The notes under the pieces: model-generated
Database searches by the model: none
What the model saw: only the letters and a program-made list of their open reading frames with translations
Told to the model about the DNA's origin: nothing
Shown: positions 42,553 through 52,500 of the stretch, in pieces
Numbering within the stretch: the stretch's first letter is position 1
How the letters are laid out: every line of letters starts with the position of its first letter
Position numbers and translations under genes: made by a program
From: Chitinophaga parva
GTDB lineage: Bacteria; Bacteroidota; Bacteroidia; Chitinophagales; Chitinophagaceae
DNA length: 64,000 nt
Assembly (NCBI RefSeq): GCF_003071345.1
Contig: NZ_QCYK01000002.1
Span: 124,001 to 188,000 of the forward strand
Direction of reading: 5' to 3'

Positions 42553-43245
42553 TCAGATCTCGAACAGGATGCCTTCCTTCTGCAACTGGGTATAGCGCTG
42601 CTTATTGAAGGAGAACATTTTGCCCGGCCGGCCGGCGCCTTCGTTCTTTGCATACTCGTCCAGCTCGTCCAGTATTTCCAGGGAAAGTATTTTCTTCTTA
42701 AAGTTGCGCCGGTCTATGTCCCGTCCCAGCAGCGCGGCATACAGGCTTTCCAGGTCGGAGAAGGGGAATTTTTTATCCAGCAGTTCAAAGCCAATGGGCT
42801 CATAACGCAGCTTGGCCTGCACCCGCTGGATGGCTTTTTCCAGGATGTTCTTATGATCAAAAGCCAGCGCCGGCAGTTCGTTGATATTGAACCACTGCGC
42901 TACACTGGCATCGGTATCCGCTTTCAGCGCCATAAACCGGGAGGTCTTTACCAGCGCAAAATAAGCTACGGAGATAATACGCTGGCGCGGGTCGCGCTCC
43001 GGGGCACCAAAGGTGTAAAGCTGTTCCAGGTATTTCACCTCTATGCCGGTTTCTTCCCGCAGCTCCCGTTTCACCGCCGTTTCCAGCGATTCATCTTCCC
43101 CTACAAACCCGCCGGGGATGGCCCATTCATCTTTAAAAGGAGGATATTTCCTGCGGATCAGCAGTACAGACACGCCCTCACTCTTCGCGTAGCCAAATAC
43201 CACCGCATCTACGGCAACACTGATGCCTGGAGTCTTTTTAACCAT
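42553..43245 (-). CDS. nrtR: NrtR-like Nudix-winged-helix regulator of NAD metabolism
   Basis: 230 residues: an N-terminal Nudix fold (about 1-145) and a C-terminal winged helix (about 150-230). The Nudix box is near-intact (GGFVGEDESLETAVKRELRE then ETGIE), so some hydrolase activity may remain, whereas many NrtR sensors have lost it. The wing carries RRNFKKKILSLEILDELDEY and GRPGKMFSFNKQRY, typical of NrtR. ADP-ribose is the known effector of the family. Its place 93 bases upstream of the NadM-Nudix/NAMPT operon supports control of it. A near-palindrome GTAA...TTAC at 43269-43287 may be its own operator. Confidence 0.87.
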   Translation of the reverse strand: MVKKTPGISVAVDAVVFGYAKSEGVSVLLIRRKYPPFKDEWAIPGGFVGEDESLETAVKRELREETGIEVKYLEQLYTFGAPERDPRQRIISVAYFALVKTSRFMALKADTDASVAQWFNINELPALAFDHKNILEKAIQRVQAKLRYEPIGFELLDKKFPFSDLESLYAALLGRDIDRRNFKKKILSLEILDELDEYAKNEGAGRPGKMFSFNKQRYTQLQKEGILFEI

Positions 43246-43394
43246 ATGCTTTTTAAGGGTGAACGGCCGTAATAATACAATATTTACCGCACATCATCCC
43301 TTTACCTAAGATATATTGAATTTTGATTTTTCTTAATGTGTTTAGAAGGCGGTTTCCCCGGGGATAGCCATGTTGCTTTTGTGTGGAAAAACCG

Positions 43395-43425
43395 TACCTT
43401 TGTACTGTAATTAAATAAATTACAG
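43395..43425 (+). promoter_or_regulatory. Dioxygenase promoter with perfect 8-bp operator
   Basis: An exact -7 box TACCTTTG (43395-43402) is followed two bases later by CTGTAATT (43405-43412) and AATTACAG (43418-43425). These form a perfect inverted repeat with a five-base spacer placed where RNA polymerase would start, so a repressor site is likely. Confidence 0.65.
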
Positions 43426-43443
43426 AAAAGGAGTTCTTTTATA

Positions 43444-44271
43444 ATGAACACACTCAATGATTTTAACCGGTTTACCAACAGCCTGCCCGAACAGGGGCCG
43501 CTGATGCCGGTACTCTTCATGGGCCACGGCTCGCCCATGAACGGGATAGAGACTAATGAATTTACCCGCGAATGGGCCCGCATCGCTAAAGAGATGCCCA
43601 CGCCCAGCGCGGTACTGGTAGTGTCTGCCCACTGGCTGAGCCGGGGCACCCGCATTACGGCCATGGACCTTCCGCCTACTATCCACGATTTTGGCGGCTT
43701 CCCACCGGAGCTGTTTGCCGTGCAGTACCCCGCACCCGGCAGCCCCGACCTGGCCAAAGAAACGGCAAAGATCATCCGGTCGGTACACGTGGAGGAAGAC
43801 CACGACTGGGGCCTGGACCATGGCGCCTGGACGGTGGTGCGCCAGATGTACCCGGACGCGAAGATCCCTGTGCTGCAACTCAGCATTGACTATACCAAAC
43901 CACCCCAATACCATTATGAACTGGCCCGGGAGCTGATGGCATTGCGCCGCAAAGGTGTGTTGATCATGGGCAGTGGTAACATGGTGCACAACCTGCGCAT
44001 GGTAGCATGGGAGATGATCAATGGAGGCGGCTATGACTGGGCACTGGAGATCAATGATCAGTTCAAACACCTCATCCAGACCGGTGACCACCAGTCGCTG
44101 ATCCGGTACGACCAGCTGGGCCGTGCCGCACAACTGGCCATTCCTACACCAGAGCATTACCTGCCCCTGCTTTATACGCTGGGCCTGCAGCAATCCGGTG
44201 AGGAAATAAGTCTCTTCAATGACAAGGCCGTGGGAGGCTCCCTCACCATGACCTCCGTGAAAATAGGATAG
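43444..44271 (+). CDS. Class III extradiol ring-cleavage dioxygenase (YgiD/DODA-like)
   Basis: 275-residue LigB-fold dioxygenase related to 4,5-DOPA dioxygenase. Metal ligands are in FMGHGSPMNGIE (His) and SAHWLSRGT (His) and in the region GLDHGAWTVVRQMYPDA. Another motif is GSGNMVHNLRMVAW near residue 180. It acts on catecholic substrates with ferrous or zinc ion in the cytosol. It stands alone between a palindromic promoter and a terminator. The true substrate is unknown. Confidence 0.9.
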   Translation: MNTLNDFNRFTNSLPEQGPLMPVLFMGHGSPMNGIETNEFTREWARIAKEMPTPSAVLVVSAHWLSRGTRITAMDLPPTIHDFGGFPPELFAVQYPAPGSPDLAKETAKIIRSVHVEEDHDWGLDHGAWTVVRQMYPDAKIPVLQLSIDYTKPPQYHYELARELMALRRKGVLIMGSGNMVHNLRMVAWEMINGGGYDWALEINDQFKHLIQTGDHQSLIRYDQLGRAAQLAIPTPEHYLPLLYTLGLQQSGEEISLFNDKAVGGSLTMTSVKIG

Positions 44272-44293
44272 TACACGCTTGCCAATAAATAAG

Positions 44294-44330
44294 AAAAGGC
44301 TGTCGCACATAAAAGCGGACGGCCTTTTTT
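44294..44330 (+). terminator. Dioxygenase terminator
   Basis: 11-bp stem with one G-T pair (44294-44304 with 44318-44328) and a T-run. Confidence 0.8.
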
Positions 44331-44351
44331 AGTGCCGGTATGGAACTACCA

Positions 44352-44373
44352 CGATCGTCCCATCGGACGATCG
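44352..44373. repeat. Perfect 9-bp palindromic hairpin, no T-run
   Basis: CGATCGTCC (44352-44360) and GGACGATCG (44365-44373) with a four-base loop, between the dioxygenase terminator and the converging nitroreductase. It resembles a solitary REP-like element more than a terminator. Confidence 0.5.
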
Positions 44374-44412
44374 CTGAGTATACGCCGGTTATCTATAGGC
44401 GATAGGACCGCG

Positions 44413-44997
44413 TTATTTCACCCACTTCACCTTCTCGGTGAGGGGCTTGATGCGGCGCCCTGCGGGCAATTCCTCCCCCGGATAGCCCAGGTAGAGAAGG
44501 CCCAGCACCTTGTCCGCCTCCCCTAGCTCCAGGTATTGGTGCAGGGCAGGGGAGTAGGTCATACCGCCTGTGCTCCAGAAGCTGGCCAGGTCGTAAGCGG
44601 TGGCAGCCAGCAGCAGGTTTTGCACGGCGCAGGCCACGGCTTCCACTTCTTCAATTTCCGGGATCTTCGGGTTATCCCCCCGCTTCATGCAGGCTACAAT
44701 CACGTGAGATGCCTTCTCACCATGCTGTAACAGTTTATCATAGTTGCCCTGCAAGAATTTTTCCGGTGGTGTGTTAGCCTTGTAGAGCGCTGCGTGTTGG
44801 GCACAGAATTCTTTTACTTTGTCACCACTGTATACAACAAAGTACCAGGGCTCCGTATAGCCATGGGTGGGCGCCCAGTCGGCCAGTTCCAGCAGGTGCT
44901 GTACGGTGTGGTCTGCTATTTTGCGGCCGCTCATGTTGGCCGGCTTTACGCTGCGCCGTTGCGTAATGAGTAGCTCCAGGGTAGTTGATTTTTCCAT
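44413..44997 (-). CDS. Nitroreductase-family protein
   Basis: 194-residue FMN-dependent NAD(P)H oxidoreductase. It begins ELLITQRRSVKPANMSGR with the phosphate-binding RRS, then LLELADWAPTHGYTEPWYFV, AVACAVQNLLLAATAYDL and STGGMTYSPALHQYL. Similar to the YdjA/YfkO group that reduces nitro compounds, quinones or enones. It follows the thioesterase gene's stop region closely in the opposite reading order (both minus strand, 9 bases apart), so they may be co-transcribed. Confidence 0.88.
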   Translation of the reverse strand: MEKSTTLELLITQRRSVKPANMSGRKIADHTVQHLLELADWAPTHGYTEPWYFVVYSGDKVKEFCAQHAALYKANTPPEKFLQGNYDKLLQHGEKASHVIVACMKRGDNPKIPEIEEVEAVACAVQNLLLAATAYDLASFWSTGGMTYSPALHQYLELGEADKVLGLLYLGYPGEELPAGRRIKPLTEKVKWVK

Positions 44998-45006
44998 GCG
45001 TTGTTT

Positions 45007-45438
45007 TTATGGTAGTTTTTCCAGCAGTGCTTCCGGTATGCGCACTACTTTGCGGGTGCTGTAATCAAAACAGAGAATGCCGGTTTTGGCGGTAGCAATG
45101 ATGAAGGTCTTGCCATTGCGGGTGGTGCTGAGGCGGTACACGATGTCAAAGCTCATGGCGGTAACATCTGCTGCGCCTACTTCCACGGTGAATACATCCC
45201 CGTGAAAACCCTCCGCCTGGTACATAATGGCTACATCAGCCATGATGATGCCGGTACCAAAAACATCCAGCTCTCCTTTGCAGCCCAGGTGTTGCAGGAA
45301 TTGCACCCTCACCTCGTGCAGCATGGAGAGTATGGCATCATTGCCCACATGACCGCCGTAATTCACATCTGTAATGCGTACAGGAATGCTGGTATGAAAT
45401 AAAACCTTTTCGGGAAAGGTAAGTTTGATCCTTGCCAT
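45007..45438 (-). CDS. Hotdog-fold acyl-CoA thioesterase (4HBT type)
   Basis: 143-residue thioesterase. The catalytic region reads VRITDVNYGGHVGNDAILSM near residue 20, an HTD/D-N variant of the YbgC/4HBT active site. Beta strands MSFDIVYRLS and ILCFDYSTRKVVRIP complete the hotdog fold. Acyl-CoA hydrolysis in the cytosol is likely, with unknown chain specificity. Located between rdgB and the nitroreductase gene on the same strand. Confidence 0.86.
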   Translation of the reverse strand: MARIKLTFPEKVLFHTSIPVRITDVNYGGHVGNDAILSMLHEVRVQFLQHLGCKGELDVFGTGIIMADVAIMYQAEGFHGDVFTVEVGAADVTAMSFDIVYRLSTTRNGKTFIIATAKTGILCFDYSTRKVVRIPEALLEKLP

Positions 45439-45473
45439 AAATGTTGTGTAGACGAATGTTTGCGTATCATATT

Positions 45474-46055
45474 TTACGCATTGGCCTGCAGCCAGTCAAT
45501 TAATTTTTTAGTAGCCTTTGCACGGTGGCTGTACTGGTTCTTTTCCGCCATGGCCATGGTGGCAAAAGAACGGTCTGCGCCTGCCGGCTGGAAAATAGGG
45601 TCATAGCCAAAGCCTTCCCCACCCTGGGCTTCAGGGAGGATGGTGCCCGGGCATACGCCTTCAAACTGGTATTCTTTTCCTTTCCAGACGAGGGAGATCA
45701 CCGTGCGGAATTGTGCCTGCCGGTTGGCTTGCCCCTGCATTTCCTGCAGCACCTTTTGAATATTGTCTGCTGAAGATTTCTGCTCACCGGCATAACGGGC
45801 AGAGAACACGCCGGGGGCACCATTCAGCGCCTTCACTTCCAGGCCGGTATCTTCCCCAAAACAATCCTGTCCTGTCATGTTGAAAATAGTACGGGATTTT
45901 TCGGAGGCGTTTTCCTCCAGGGTATGGTGGGGCTCGGGAATGTCAATATCAATGCCTGCTTCTTCCAGGGTTATGATGTTAAAGGCATCGCCCAGCATGG
46001 CGCGGATCTCTTTTACCTTATTTTTATTGTTGGTAGCAAATACTAATGTGTGCAT
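45474..46055 (-). CDS. rdgB: Non-canonical purine NTP pyrophosphatase (RdgB/HAM1)
   Basis: Removes ITP, XTP and dITP from the nucleotide pool. The 193 residues contain LVFATNNKNKVKEIRAML at the N-terminus, the catalytic EDTGLEVKALNGAPGVFSAR near residue 68, GEGFGYDPIFQP and the C-terminal QYSHRAKATKKL. It lies nine bases downstream of a hypothetical gene on the same strand. Confidence 0.95.
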   Translation of the reverse strand: MHTLVFATNNKNKVKEIRAMLGDAFNIITLEEAGIDIDIPEPHHTLEENASEKSRTIFNMTGQDCFGEDTGLEVKALNGAPGVFSARYAGEQKSSADNIQKVLQEMQGQANRQAQFRTVISLVWKGKEYQFEGVCPGTILPEAQGGEGFGYDPIFQPAGADRSFATMAMAEKNQYSHRAKATKKLIDWLQANA

Positions 46056-46064
46056 GCGGTGATT

Positions 46065-46607
46065 TTAAATGCCGAGCAATTGTTTCAAACTATTCCAGAG
46101 GCGGCCTTTCATTACTTTATCTTCCGCGATCACGGCCAGGTCGTGGCTGTACAGCAGGCTGGTGTGGCCGGCCTGGCTCACCTGGTAGCGTTCCACGCCC
46201 TGTAGCGCCAGCGTGGCCGGGTCTACGCCAAAAAAGATACAATACTGCATAGGCACGGCCTGCTGCAGCGCCGTGAACGTTGCTCCCGGATAGGCGTGGA
46301 GGTTCACCAGCGCCACGTCCTGCATGCCCAGCTTACAGGCATTTAGTATATTTGTGAGGAGATGGAAGAGCGCATCATTCAGGTACACTTCGTTTGCATT
46401 GCTGATCAGGAGCACAATTTTTTTCTGGTTGTCACCTAGAAATTTAACAGGCGGCAGGGCAGCAGCGGGCGCCTCCGTTACCTTTGGCGTTGCGGGCGCT
46501 GTGGCTCCAATAGCCGGTGCAGCGGGCTTTTCGCCCGGGATGATTGCCTGGTGCTGGTAGATCCTGGCCAGGAAATACGGATCAAATTGTAGATGCTCTA
46601 AAGACAT
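46065..46607 (-). CDS. Hypothetical protein, Pro/Ala linker and Rossmann-like C-terminus
   Basis: 180 residues, no signal or membrane segment. A short N-terminal segment (MSLEHLQFDPYFLARIYQHQ) is followed by an Ala/Pro linker (about 30-55) and an alpha/beta domain (KKIVLLISNANEVYLNDALF, MQDVALVNLHAY, QYCIFFGVDPATLAL) ending DKVMKGRLWNSLKQLL. The shape (short tail, linker, small domain ending in a helix) recalls DNA polymerase III psi-type clamp-loader subunits. I cannot confirm this and keep it as unknown. It abuts rdgB. Confidence 0.7.
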   Translation of the reverse strand: MSLEHLQFDPYFLARIYQHQAIIPGEKPAAPAIGATAPATPKVTEAPAAALPPVKFLGDNQKKIVLLISNANEVYLNDALFHLLTNILNACKLGMQDVALVNLHAYPGATFTALQQAVPMQYCIFFGVDPATLALQGVERYQVSQAGHTSLLYSHDLAVIAEDKVMKGRLWNSLKQLLGI

Positions 46608-46794
46608 GCCCGGTGGTTTTATGGAAAAAAGCTGTTTATTTGCAAATCCGGTTCCACTAGAAGTTTATATAAAAAACTGCTCGACAATTTTAAAATATAA
46701 AAATACTGGCCGGTTAAATGCCCGGTTATTGAATATTTTCAATTTGCGGTTTACAGGCGAAAGTGTAAAAATATTGAGATAAAACTGATTAACC

Positions 46795-47898
46795 ATGATG
46801 GTAGATACTCCAATGGCAAAATCCACCGCAATGCAGGAGGCCAACGAAAAGATCAAAGTGACCCGCACCACCGCCAGCCGGCTTGCAGAGGTTGATTTTG
46901 AACACCTTGTTTTCGGGAAAAAATATGCTGACCACATGCTGGTAGCAGATTTTGACGGCAAGGAATGGAAAAATGCGGAGATCCTGCCTTTCGGCAATTT
47001 TTCCGTAAGCCCGTCCAATGCCGCATGGCATTACGGCCAGGCTATTTTTGAAGGCATCAAGGCCTACAAAGATCCCCAGGGCAATCCCATGATCTTCCGT
47101 CCGTATGATAACTACGCCCGTTTCCTGACCTCTGCCGAGCGCATGGGCATGCCTGCCATCCCCGAGTGGTTGTTCATTGGCGGCCTGGCAAAGCTGGTCG
47201 ATATTGACCGTGACTGGGTGCCCACCGGCGAAGGTTGCTCCCTTTACCTGCGTCCCTTCATGATCGCGGCAGATGAATTCATTGGCGTGCGCCCGTCTGA
47301 GACCTACAAATTTGCGGTGATCAATTCACCCTCCGGTCCTTATTTCAATAAGCCCATCCACCTGCTGGTGCAGGATAAGTATATACGTGCCTTCCCCGGC
47401 GGCGTAGGCTTTGCCAAGGCGGCCGGCAACTACGGGGGCACCATGTACCCCACTATGCAAGCCCGCAAGCAGGGCTACGACCAGATCCTCTGGGTAGATG
47501 GCTATGAGCACAAATACCTGCAGGAATGCGGCACCATGAATGTGTTTGCCATCATTGGCAACACCGCCATTACCCCGGACCTGTCACAGGGCACCATCCT
47601 GGCCGGCGTAACCCGTGCCAGCGTAATTGATCTGCTGTCAGACATGGGCCTGGCCGTGGAAGAGCGCCCTATCTCCATCGATGAGATCATTGATGCCCAT
47701 AAGGCAGGCACCCTGCGCGAGGTATTTGGTACCGGCACTGCCTCCAGCGTGGCCTACGTGGAGCAGCTGGATTACAAGGAGACCAAGATCCACCTGGATA
47801 CCACCAAATATGCCGTAGGAGCGGAAGTGATCAAACGCCTGGACGCCATCCGCACCGGCCGTGCTGAAGATACCCGTGGGTGGAACTATAAGATTTAA
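46795..47898 (+). CDS. ilvE: Branched-chain amino acid aminotransferase
   Basis: PLP enzyme of fold type IV that transaminates Leu, Ile and Val. The 367-residue length fits the BCAT group II. Markers are the substrate region WHYGQAIFEGIKAYKD near residue 80, the catalytic lysine in VGFAKAAGNYGGTMYP near 205, and the GYEHKYLQECGTMNVF and GTGTASSVAYV loops. Two ATG codons stand in tandem at the start, so the real start may be one codon later. It ends in a terminator. Confidence 0.95.
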   Translation: MMVDTPMAKSTAMQEANEKIKVTRTTASRLAEVDFEHLVFGKKYADHMLVADFDGKEWKNAEILPFGNFSVSPSNAAWHYGQAIFEGIKAYKDPQGNPMIFRPYDNYARFLTSAERMGMPAIPEWLFIGGLAKLVDIDRDWVPTGEGCSLYLRPFMIAADEFIGVRPSETYKFAVINSPSGPYFNKPIHLLVQDKYIRAFPGGVGFAKAAGNYGGTMYPTMQARKQGYDQILWVDGYEHKYLQECGTMNVFAIIGNTAITPDLSQGTILAGVTRASVIDLLSDMGLAVEERPISIDEIIDAHKAGTLREVFGTGTASSVAYVEQLDYKETKIHLDTTKYAVGAEVIKRLDAIRTGRAEDTRGWNYKI

Positions 47899-47923
47899 TA
47901 TCAAGGCATTATAAAAGCAGTGG

Positions 47924-47955
47924 AAGGCCATCCGGGACAAAAGGATGGCTTTTTG
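47924..47955 (+). terminator. ilvE terminator
   Basis: 10-bp stem with one G-T pair (47924-47933 with 47943-47952) and a T-run. Confidence 0.8.
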
Positions 47956-47987
47956 CTTACTGGTAGCGGCATTCAGGGAAATTTTCC

Positions 47988-47995
47988 TATATTTG
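47988..47995 (+). promoter_or_regulatory. -7 box before a small gene
   Basis: TATATTTG exactly matches TAnnTTTG and is followed by CCTCCC. The TTG start of the small gene is 24 bases downstream. Confidence 0.5.
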
Positions 47996-48018
47996 CCTCC
48001 CGGTAAAAAGGTAAGACA

Positions 48019-48324
48019 TTGACTTACGCAGCTTTTCTCGAATCCCTGGAGCAGCCTGTTCCGCCGGCATCCCTGCCAGCCCTGCTACAATCACTGTGGT
48101 GGGATCGCAAAGGAGACTGGCACCAGGCACACGGACTGGCAGATATTCCCGGCGCTCCGGCGGCGTGGGTACATGCCTATCTCCACCGGAAAGAGGGAGA
48201 CCCGGGGAATGCGGCATATTGGTACCGGCGGGCGGGCAAACCCGTATCGGAGGCCAGTTTACAGCGGGAATGGGAGCAGATCACCCTGGCCCTGCTGGAG
48301 GCGCAGCCCGATGGGGCACATTAA
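48019..48324 (+). CDS. Small conserved hypothetical protein
   Basis: 101 residues, with TTG at 48019 as start because no ATG gives the conserved N-terminus (TYAAFLESLEQP). The sequence LQSLWWDRKGDWHQAHGLAD, then HAYLHRKEGDPGNAAYWYRR and AGKP, is seen in small proteins of many bacteria, where it remains of unknown function. It is soluble and helical, and might resemble a TPR-like repeat pair. It precedes the rpsL promoter. Confidence 0.75.
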   Translation: MTYAAFLESLEQPVPPASLPALLQSLWWDRKGDWHQAHGLADIPGAPAAWVHAYLHRKEGDPGNAAYWYRRAGKPVSEASLQREWEQITLALLEAQPDGAH

Positions 48325-48348
48325 ATTTTCAAATTATCAACAAAGTAT

Positions 48349-48379
48349 TTTGTTATTCACAAGGATAGTTATACCTTTG
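48349..48379 (+). promoter_or_regulatory. rpsL-rpsG promoter
   Basis: TTTG at 48349-48352 and exact TACCTTTG at 48372-48379, 23 bases apart, followed by CCCTCCCAAAT. The 19 bases from the -7 box on are identical at rpsJ. Confidence 0.75.
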
Positions 48380-48447
48380 CCCTCCCAAATCCTTATTCGG
48401 GGATCGGATGTCACTTTAATCAGACAGAATAAAAAACTAGGTTAAGA

Positions 48448-48828
48448 ATGCCTACTATACAACAATTAGTAAGAAAAGGAAGAGAAATTATCCGGGCTAA
48501 ATCTAAGTCCAGAGCTTTAGATAGCTGTCCGCAGCGTCGTGGTGTATGTACCCGTGTGTACACTACCACCCCGAAAAAGCCGAACTCCGCTTTGCGTAAG
48601 GTTGCGAAAGTGCGTTTGACTAACAAGGTTGAGGTGATCGCATACATCCCCGGTGAAGGTCACAACCTGCAGGAGCACTCCATCGTGCTGATCCGCGGTG
48701 GTCGTGTAAAAGACCTGCCAGGTGTGCGTTATCACATCGTTCGTGGTTCTCTGGATACTGCTGGTGTAAAAGACCGTAAGCAGAGCCGTTCTAAATACGG
48801 AACCAAGAAAGTAAAAGTTAAAAAATAA
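48448..48828 (+). CDS. rpsL: 30S ribosomal protein S12
   Basis: 126-residue decoding-centre protein. [13 protein letters not shown] start, [20 protein letters not shown] with [11 protein letters not shown], and the second universal loop [18 protein letters not shown]. The lysines of KKPNSA and of VKDLPG, whose change gives streptomycin resistance, have the wild-type residue. First gene of the split str operon, 24 bases before rpsG. Confidence 0.98.
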   Translation: MPTIQQLVRKGREIIRAKSKSRALDSCPQRRGVCTRVYTTTPKKPNSALRKVAKVRLTNKVEVIAYIPGEGHNLQEHSIVLIRGGRVKDLPGVRYHIVRGSLDTAGVKDRKQSRSKYGTKKVKVKK

Positions 48829-48852
48829 TAAGATTACAAATTTTTCGAATAA

Positions 48853-49320
48853 ATGAGAAAGCAAGCAGCGAAAAAGATGCCTCTGGCTCCGGATCCTCGG
48901 TTCAACGACAAACAGGTTACCCGGTTTGTAAATAACGTAATGGAACAGGGAAAAAAGAGCATCGCTTATAAAATATTTTACGATGCTGTGGACAAGGTGA
49001 GCTCTATTACTGGTGAAAACGGTTACGAAGTGTGGAAGAAAGCACTGGTAAACGTAACACCCGCTGTAGAAGTAAGAAGCCGCCGTATCGGTGGTGCTAC
49101 CTTCCAGATCCCTGCGGAAGTACGTCCCGACAGAAAGATCTCCCTGAGCATGAAATGGCTGATCCGTTATGCTACTGAAAGAAATGGTAAGAGCATGGCT
49201 GAAAAGCTGGCGAATGAGATCGTAGCAGCAAGCAAGGGTGAAGGTGCCGCTTTCAAGAAGAAAGAAGATACACACCGTATGGCGGAAGCTAACAAGGCTT
49301 TCTCTCACTTCAGAGTATAG
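48853..49320 (+). CDS. rpsG: 30S ribosomal protein S7
   Basis: 155-residue assembly-initiating protein that binds the 3' domain of 16S rRNA. Family marks are [40 protein letters not shown] and the C-terminal [19 protein letters not shown]. In most Bacteroidota fusA follows directly. Here a terminator and a 6-kb opposite-strand block follow. Confidence 0.98.
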   Translation: MRKQAAKKMPLAPDPRFNDKQVTRFVNNVMEQGKKSIAYKIFYDAVDKVSSITGENGYEVWKKALVNVTPAVEVRSRRIGGATFQIPAEVRPDRKISLSMKWLIRYATERNGKSMAEKLANEIVAASKGEGAAFKKKEDTHRMAEANKAFSHFRV

Positions 49321-49352
49321 TTGTAGCCCGTAAGGGCAAACTCAATATATTT

Positions 49353-49392
49353 GGCGAACAGTCCTGGTACTCCGGGACTGTTCGCCTTTTTT
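49353..49392 (+). terminator. rpsL-rpsG terminator
   Basis: A 15-bp stem with one G-T pair (49353-49367 with 49372-49386), four-base loop and six Ts. It isolates rpsL-rpsG from fusA. Confidence 0.92.
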
Positions 49393-49464
49393 GTTTGGGA
49401 TGCGGGCAACCATAAATCCGCAATGACTAACATCCCATCCTCACGCAACGCTTACTTCCATAAA

Positions 49465-49492
49465 AAAAGCGGGCGCACACGCGCCCGCTTTT
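49465..49492 (-). terminator. Terminator of the collagen-like gene
   Basis: Perfect 12-bp stem (49465-49476 with 49481-49492). On the minus strand it is followed by a T-run (A-run at 49462-49468). Confidence 0.85.
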
Positions 49493-49511
49493 CTACCGTT
49501 ATTAACCTGTC

Positions 49512-52500
49512 CTATTTCACATTCACCAGCACTTTGATCTTCCCTTCTCCACGCACCAGTTCCTCCAGTGCCTTCCCAATAGCCTGTCCCGGTTTCAATT
49601 TCTCCGGGTCTGCTTTCATGGCATAACCCGCCTTGCTGGCTGTTACCAGGATATCGCCGCGGTGTATGGCACCGCCTTCATCGCAAACCTTCGTGGGGAT
49701 CACGCCCACAACGCCCATGGGCACCTGGTCGCTTTCCATGACGTCCGCATCAGCAGCGCCTTCCGTCAGTACTACACCAGGTTTGGTGGCATATACACCT
49801 GCAACAAGCGTGGAGTAGGCGGCATTGGATTTTTCAACACTCCTGTCACTGTTCACATCAATGATCAATACATCCCCGGGTTCGTAAGCAGCTTTGCCGC
49901 CTTTGGCGTCAAATGCCTCCGCTACGTCCGCCCCGCTGTTTTGGGTGCCCCCGTCGAAGAAGCCACGGCCAGCCTTGTCGATGCGGGCTACGTTGGAGCC
50001 CGCGGACTGGAAAGTAGCCAGGTTGCCGCTGGCGCCTGTGTGGTTCACCAGGATGGCGGAGCCGGTCCCATTAGTGGTGATCTGCATGGTAGGCTGGCCA
50101 TTGGCGGAGTTGAAATTGGAGAACCTCCCCGCTTTGCCAGTGCCAAAGTTGGGCGTGTAGCCATAAATGGCGTTTCCTGTACCATCATTGCTGGCTTCCA
50201 CGCCATTGCCGGTACCGCCGGCGTTGGCAGTAATGCCGTTCCCGCCGCCTTCCGTCAATGCCAGCACCGCTGGACCATTGCCACTGGCATTAGAGGAGTA
50301 GAACAATCCTGCATAACCACCCGTACCGGTTGATTCACCAAAGACGCCGGCGGTGCCAAAGTTGGCAAAGATGGAGTTTACCACGCCATGCACGGCTGGA
50401 GAGGTGCCTGTGGTGTTGTCCACCGTAAACAGGGCGGCCGTGCCATTGCCTACTGTCTTGGCAGACAGGACGGGATTGGTGTTGTTTTCATTGAAATTTT
50501 CAAAATCGCCTGCCTGGCCGGTAGCAAAACTCGGTACCCAGCCGTAAACGGCCTTACCCCCTCCATCGATATTAGCTTCCACGGCATTACCATTTTTGCT
50601 GGCATTGGCAGTGATCGCATTCCCGTTACCATCCTGGATGGCTACCAGTGCCGGCCCGTTGCCGGAGGTATTGGAAGAATGGAAAAGGCCTGCAAAGCCG
50701 CCGGTTCCGGAAGACACGCCGAAAATACCGGCGGCGCCGAAGTTGCCAAAGATGGTCTTTACTTCGCCCCTAACGGCGGCGCCTACACTATTTGTATTGT
50801 TCACCAGGAAGGAAGCCGCGTTGCCCTGGGTATTATCCGGGATGTTACCGTTGCCGTTGGTTTCCACCTCAAGGGTATTGCCGGTGGTGTTTGAGGCGTT
50901 AAAGTTCTCGAACCTGCCGGCGCGGCCGGTGCTGTTGTTGATGCCTACCTGGCCATATACCCCGATGCCGGTACCTGCTGTATTGGTAGCCACAAAGCCT
51001 CTTACACCATAGCCTCCACCGTCGTTGCGGCCTACCACGGCGCCGGCTATATCACTGGTGGTTCTGCCCACCACTGCTTCACCACCGCCGTTATTATCGC
51101 CTACAATGCCCGCGGAGGTTTGGGTAGAAGTGATGCCGTGTACACCGAAACCACCCGTGGTGCTGCTCAGTACACCCGCCCCGTTGCCCGTGGTGCTTAC
51201 ATTTACCACCGTACCGTTGCCCACGGAATTGGCAGTGAGTACGCTATTGTTATTGGCATTATTGAAAATGGAGATAGTAGCCGGCATGCCATTAACGCTG
51301 GTAGCGGTAAGGCCGGTACCGGAATTGCTATTGGCATATACACCGGTACCATTTGCACTGGCATTGCCGTAAACGCCTAGGCCATTAGGCGTAACGCCGT
51401 AAATACCCCAACCACTGCCGCCCTGGGAGCCATAGACGCCAATGCCGAGACCGCCCGTGCCATTATTAATGCCCCGGACACCCGCGGAAAAACCACCGGG
51501 CGCCGTTGAGTTAACAATGCCTCTTACTGCCGCAATGCTGGACGTGGTGGTATTATTGATACCCTCGATCGACGTGCCGTCCCCTTCATTTGTGAGGGAA
51601 AAGAGGGTGCCGGCATTATTTACATCATCTACATACGGGATCGAAAAGCCGCCTGCACCGGGGGCTGGTTTCCAGTTAGTGCCGTCAAATTGGAGGAACT
51701 GGCCGGCCGTCGGTACGGTAACGCTCACCGGCGTGCCCTGGATGCCAGACACTTTAGGATTCGGGAAGTTGCCACTCAGGTCGCCACCGGCAGCGCCGGT
51801 AGAAAGACCTGCAGGGCCTTGCGGGCCAACCGGGCCAATAGGACCCGCAGGTCCAACCGGGCCAATGGGGCCCGCCGGTCCTGCTGGACCGGCAACACCG
51901 GCAGGGCCCGTCGGGCCTACTGCTCCTGTGGCTCCAACCGGTCCCTGTGGACCAGCAGGACCAGCAGGGCCTACCGCTCCGGGAAGCCCCATCGGGCCCA
52001 TGGGCCCTTGTACGCCGGCGTCTCCTTTAGCGCCCTGCGGGCCGGCAGGGCCCACAGGACCAACAGCACCAGCAGGTCCGGTAGGACCCGCCGGGCCGGG
52101 CACGCCTGCGTCGCCTTTAGGGCCCATGGCACCGGCCGGCCCGGTAGCCCCCGCGGGCCCTTGCGGCCCCTGCGGACCAGCAGGACCAGCTGCACCGGGG
52201 GCGCCAGCCGGGCCGGCGGGACCAGCCTGGCTATTGGCCGCATACAGTGCAAAGGGTACGCTGGCCAGCTGGGATGTGCCCAGCTGCTGGAAGCTGCCGC
52301 CATCCACCGCTACTTCTACTTTTACAAATTGGTTGGCATCGGCCCAGGGCACTGTGGCCATGGTGCCGCTCACGGGGCTGCCCCCGCCGATCAGCAGGGT
52401 GAAAAGCCCCAGCTGGTTAGTGGTTACATCGTGTGTTTCCTGGTATTGCACCGGGCCGGAGGCGGAGCCGCCCAGGATACTGATGCGCACCTGCAGGGCT

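Noticed and set aside
44352..44373. A second terminator for the dioxygenase or nitroreductase gene
   Set aside because: The stem is strong but no T-run follows on either strand; listed as a palindrome only.
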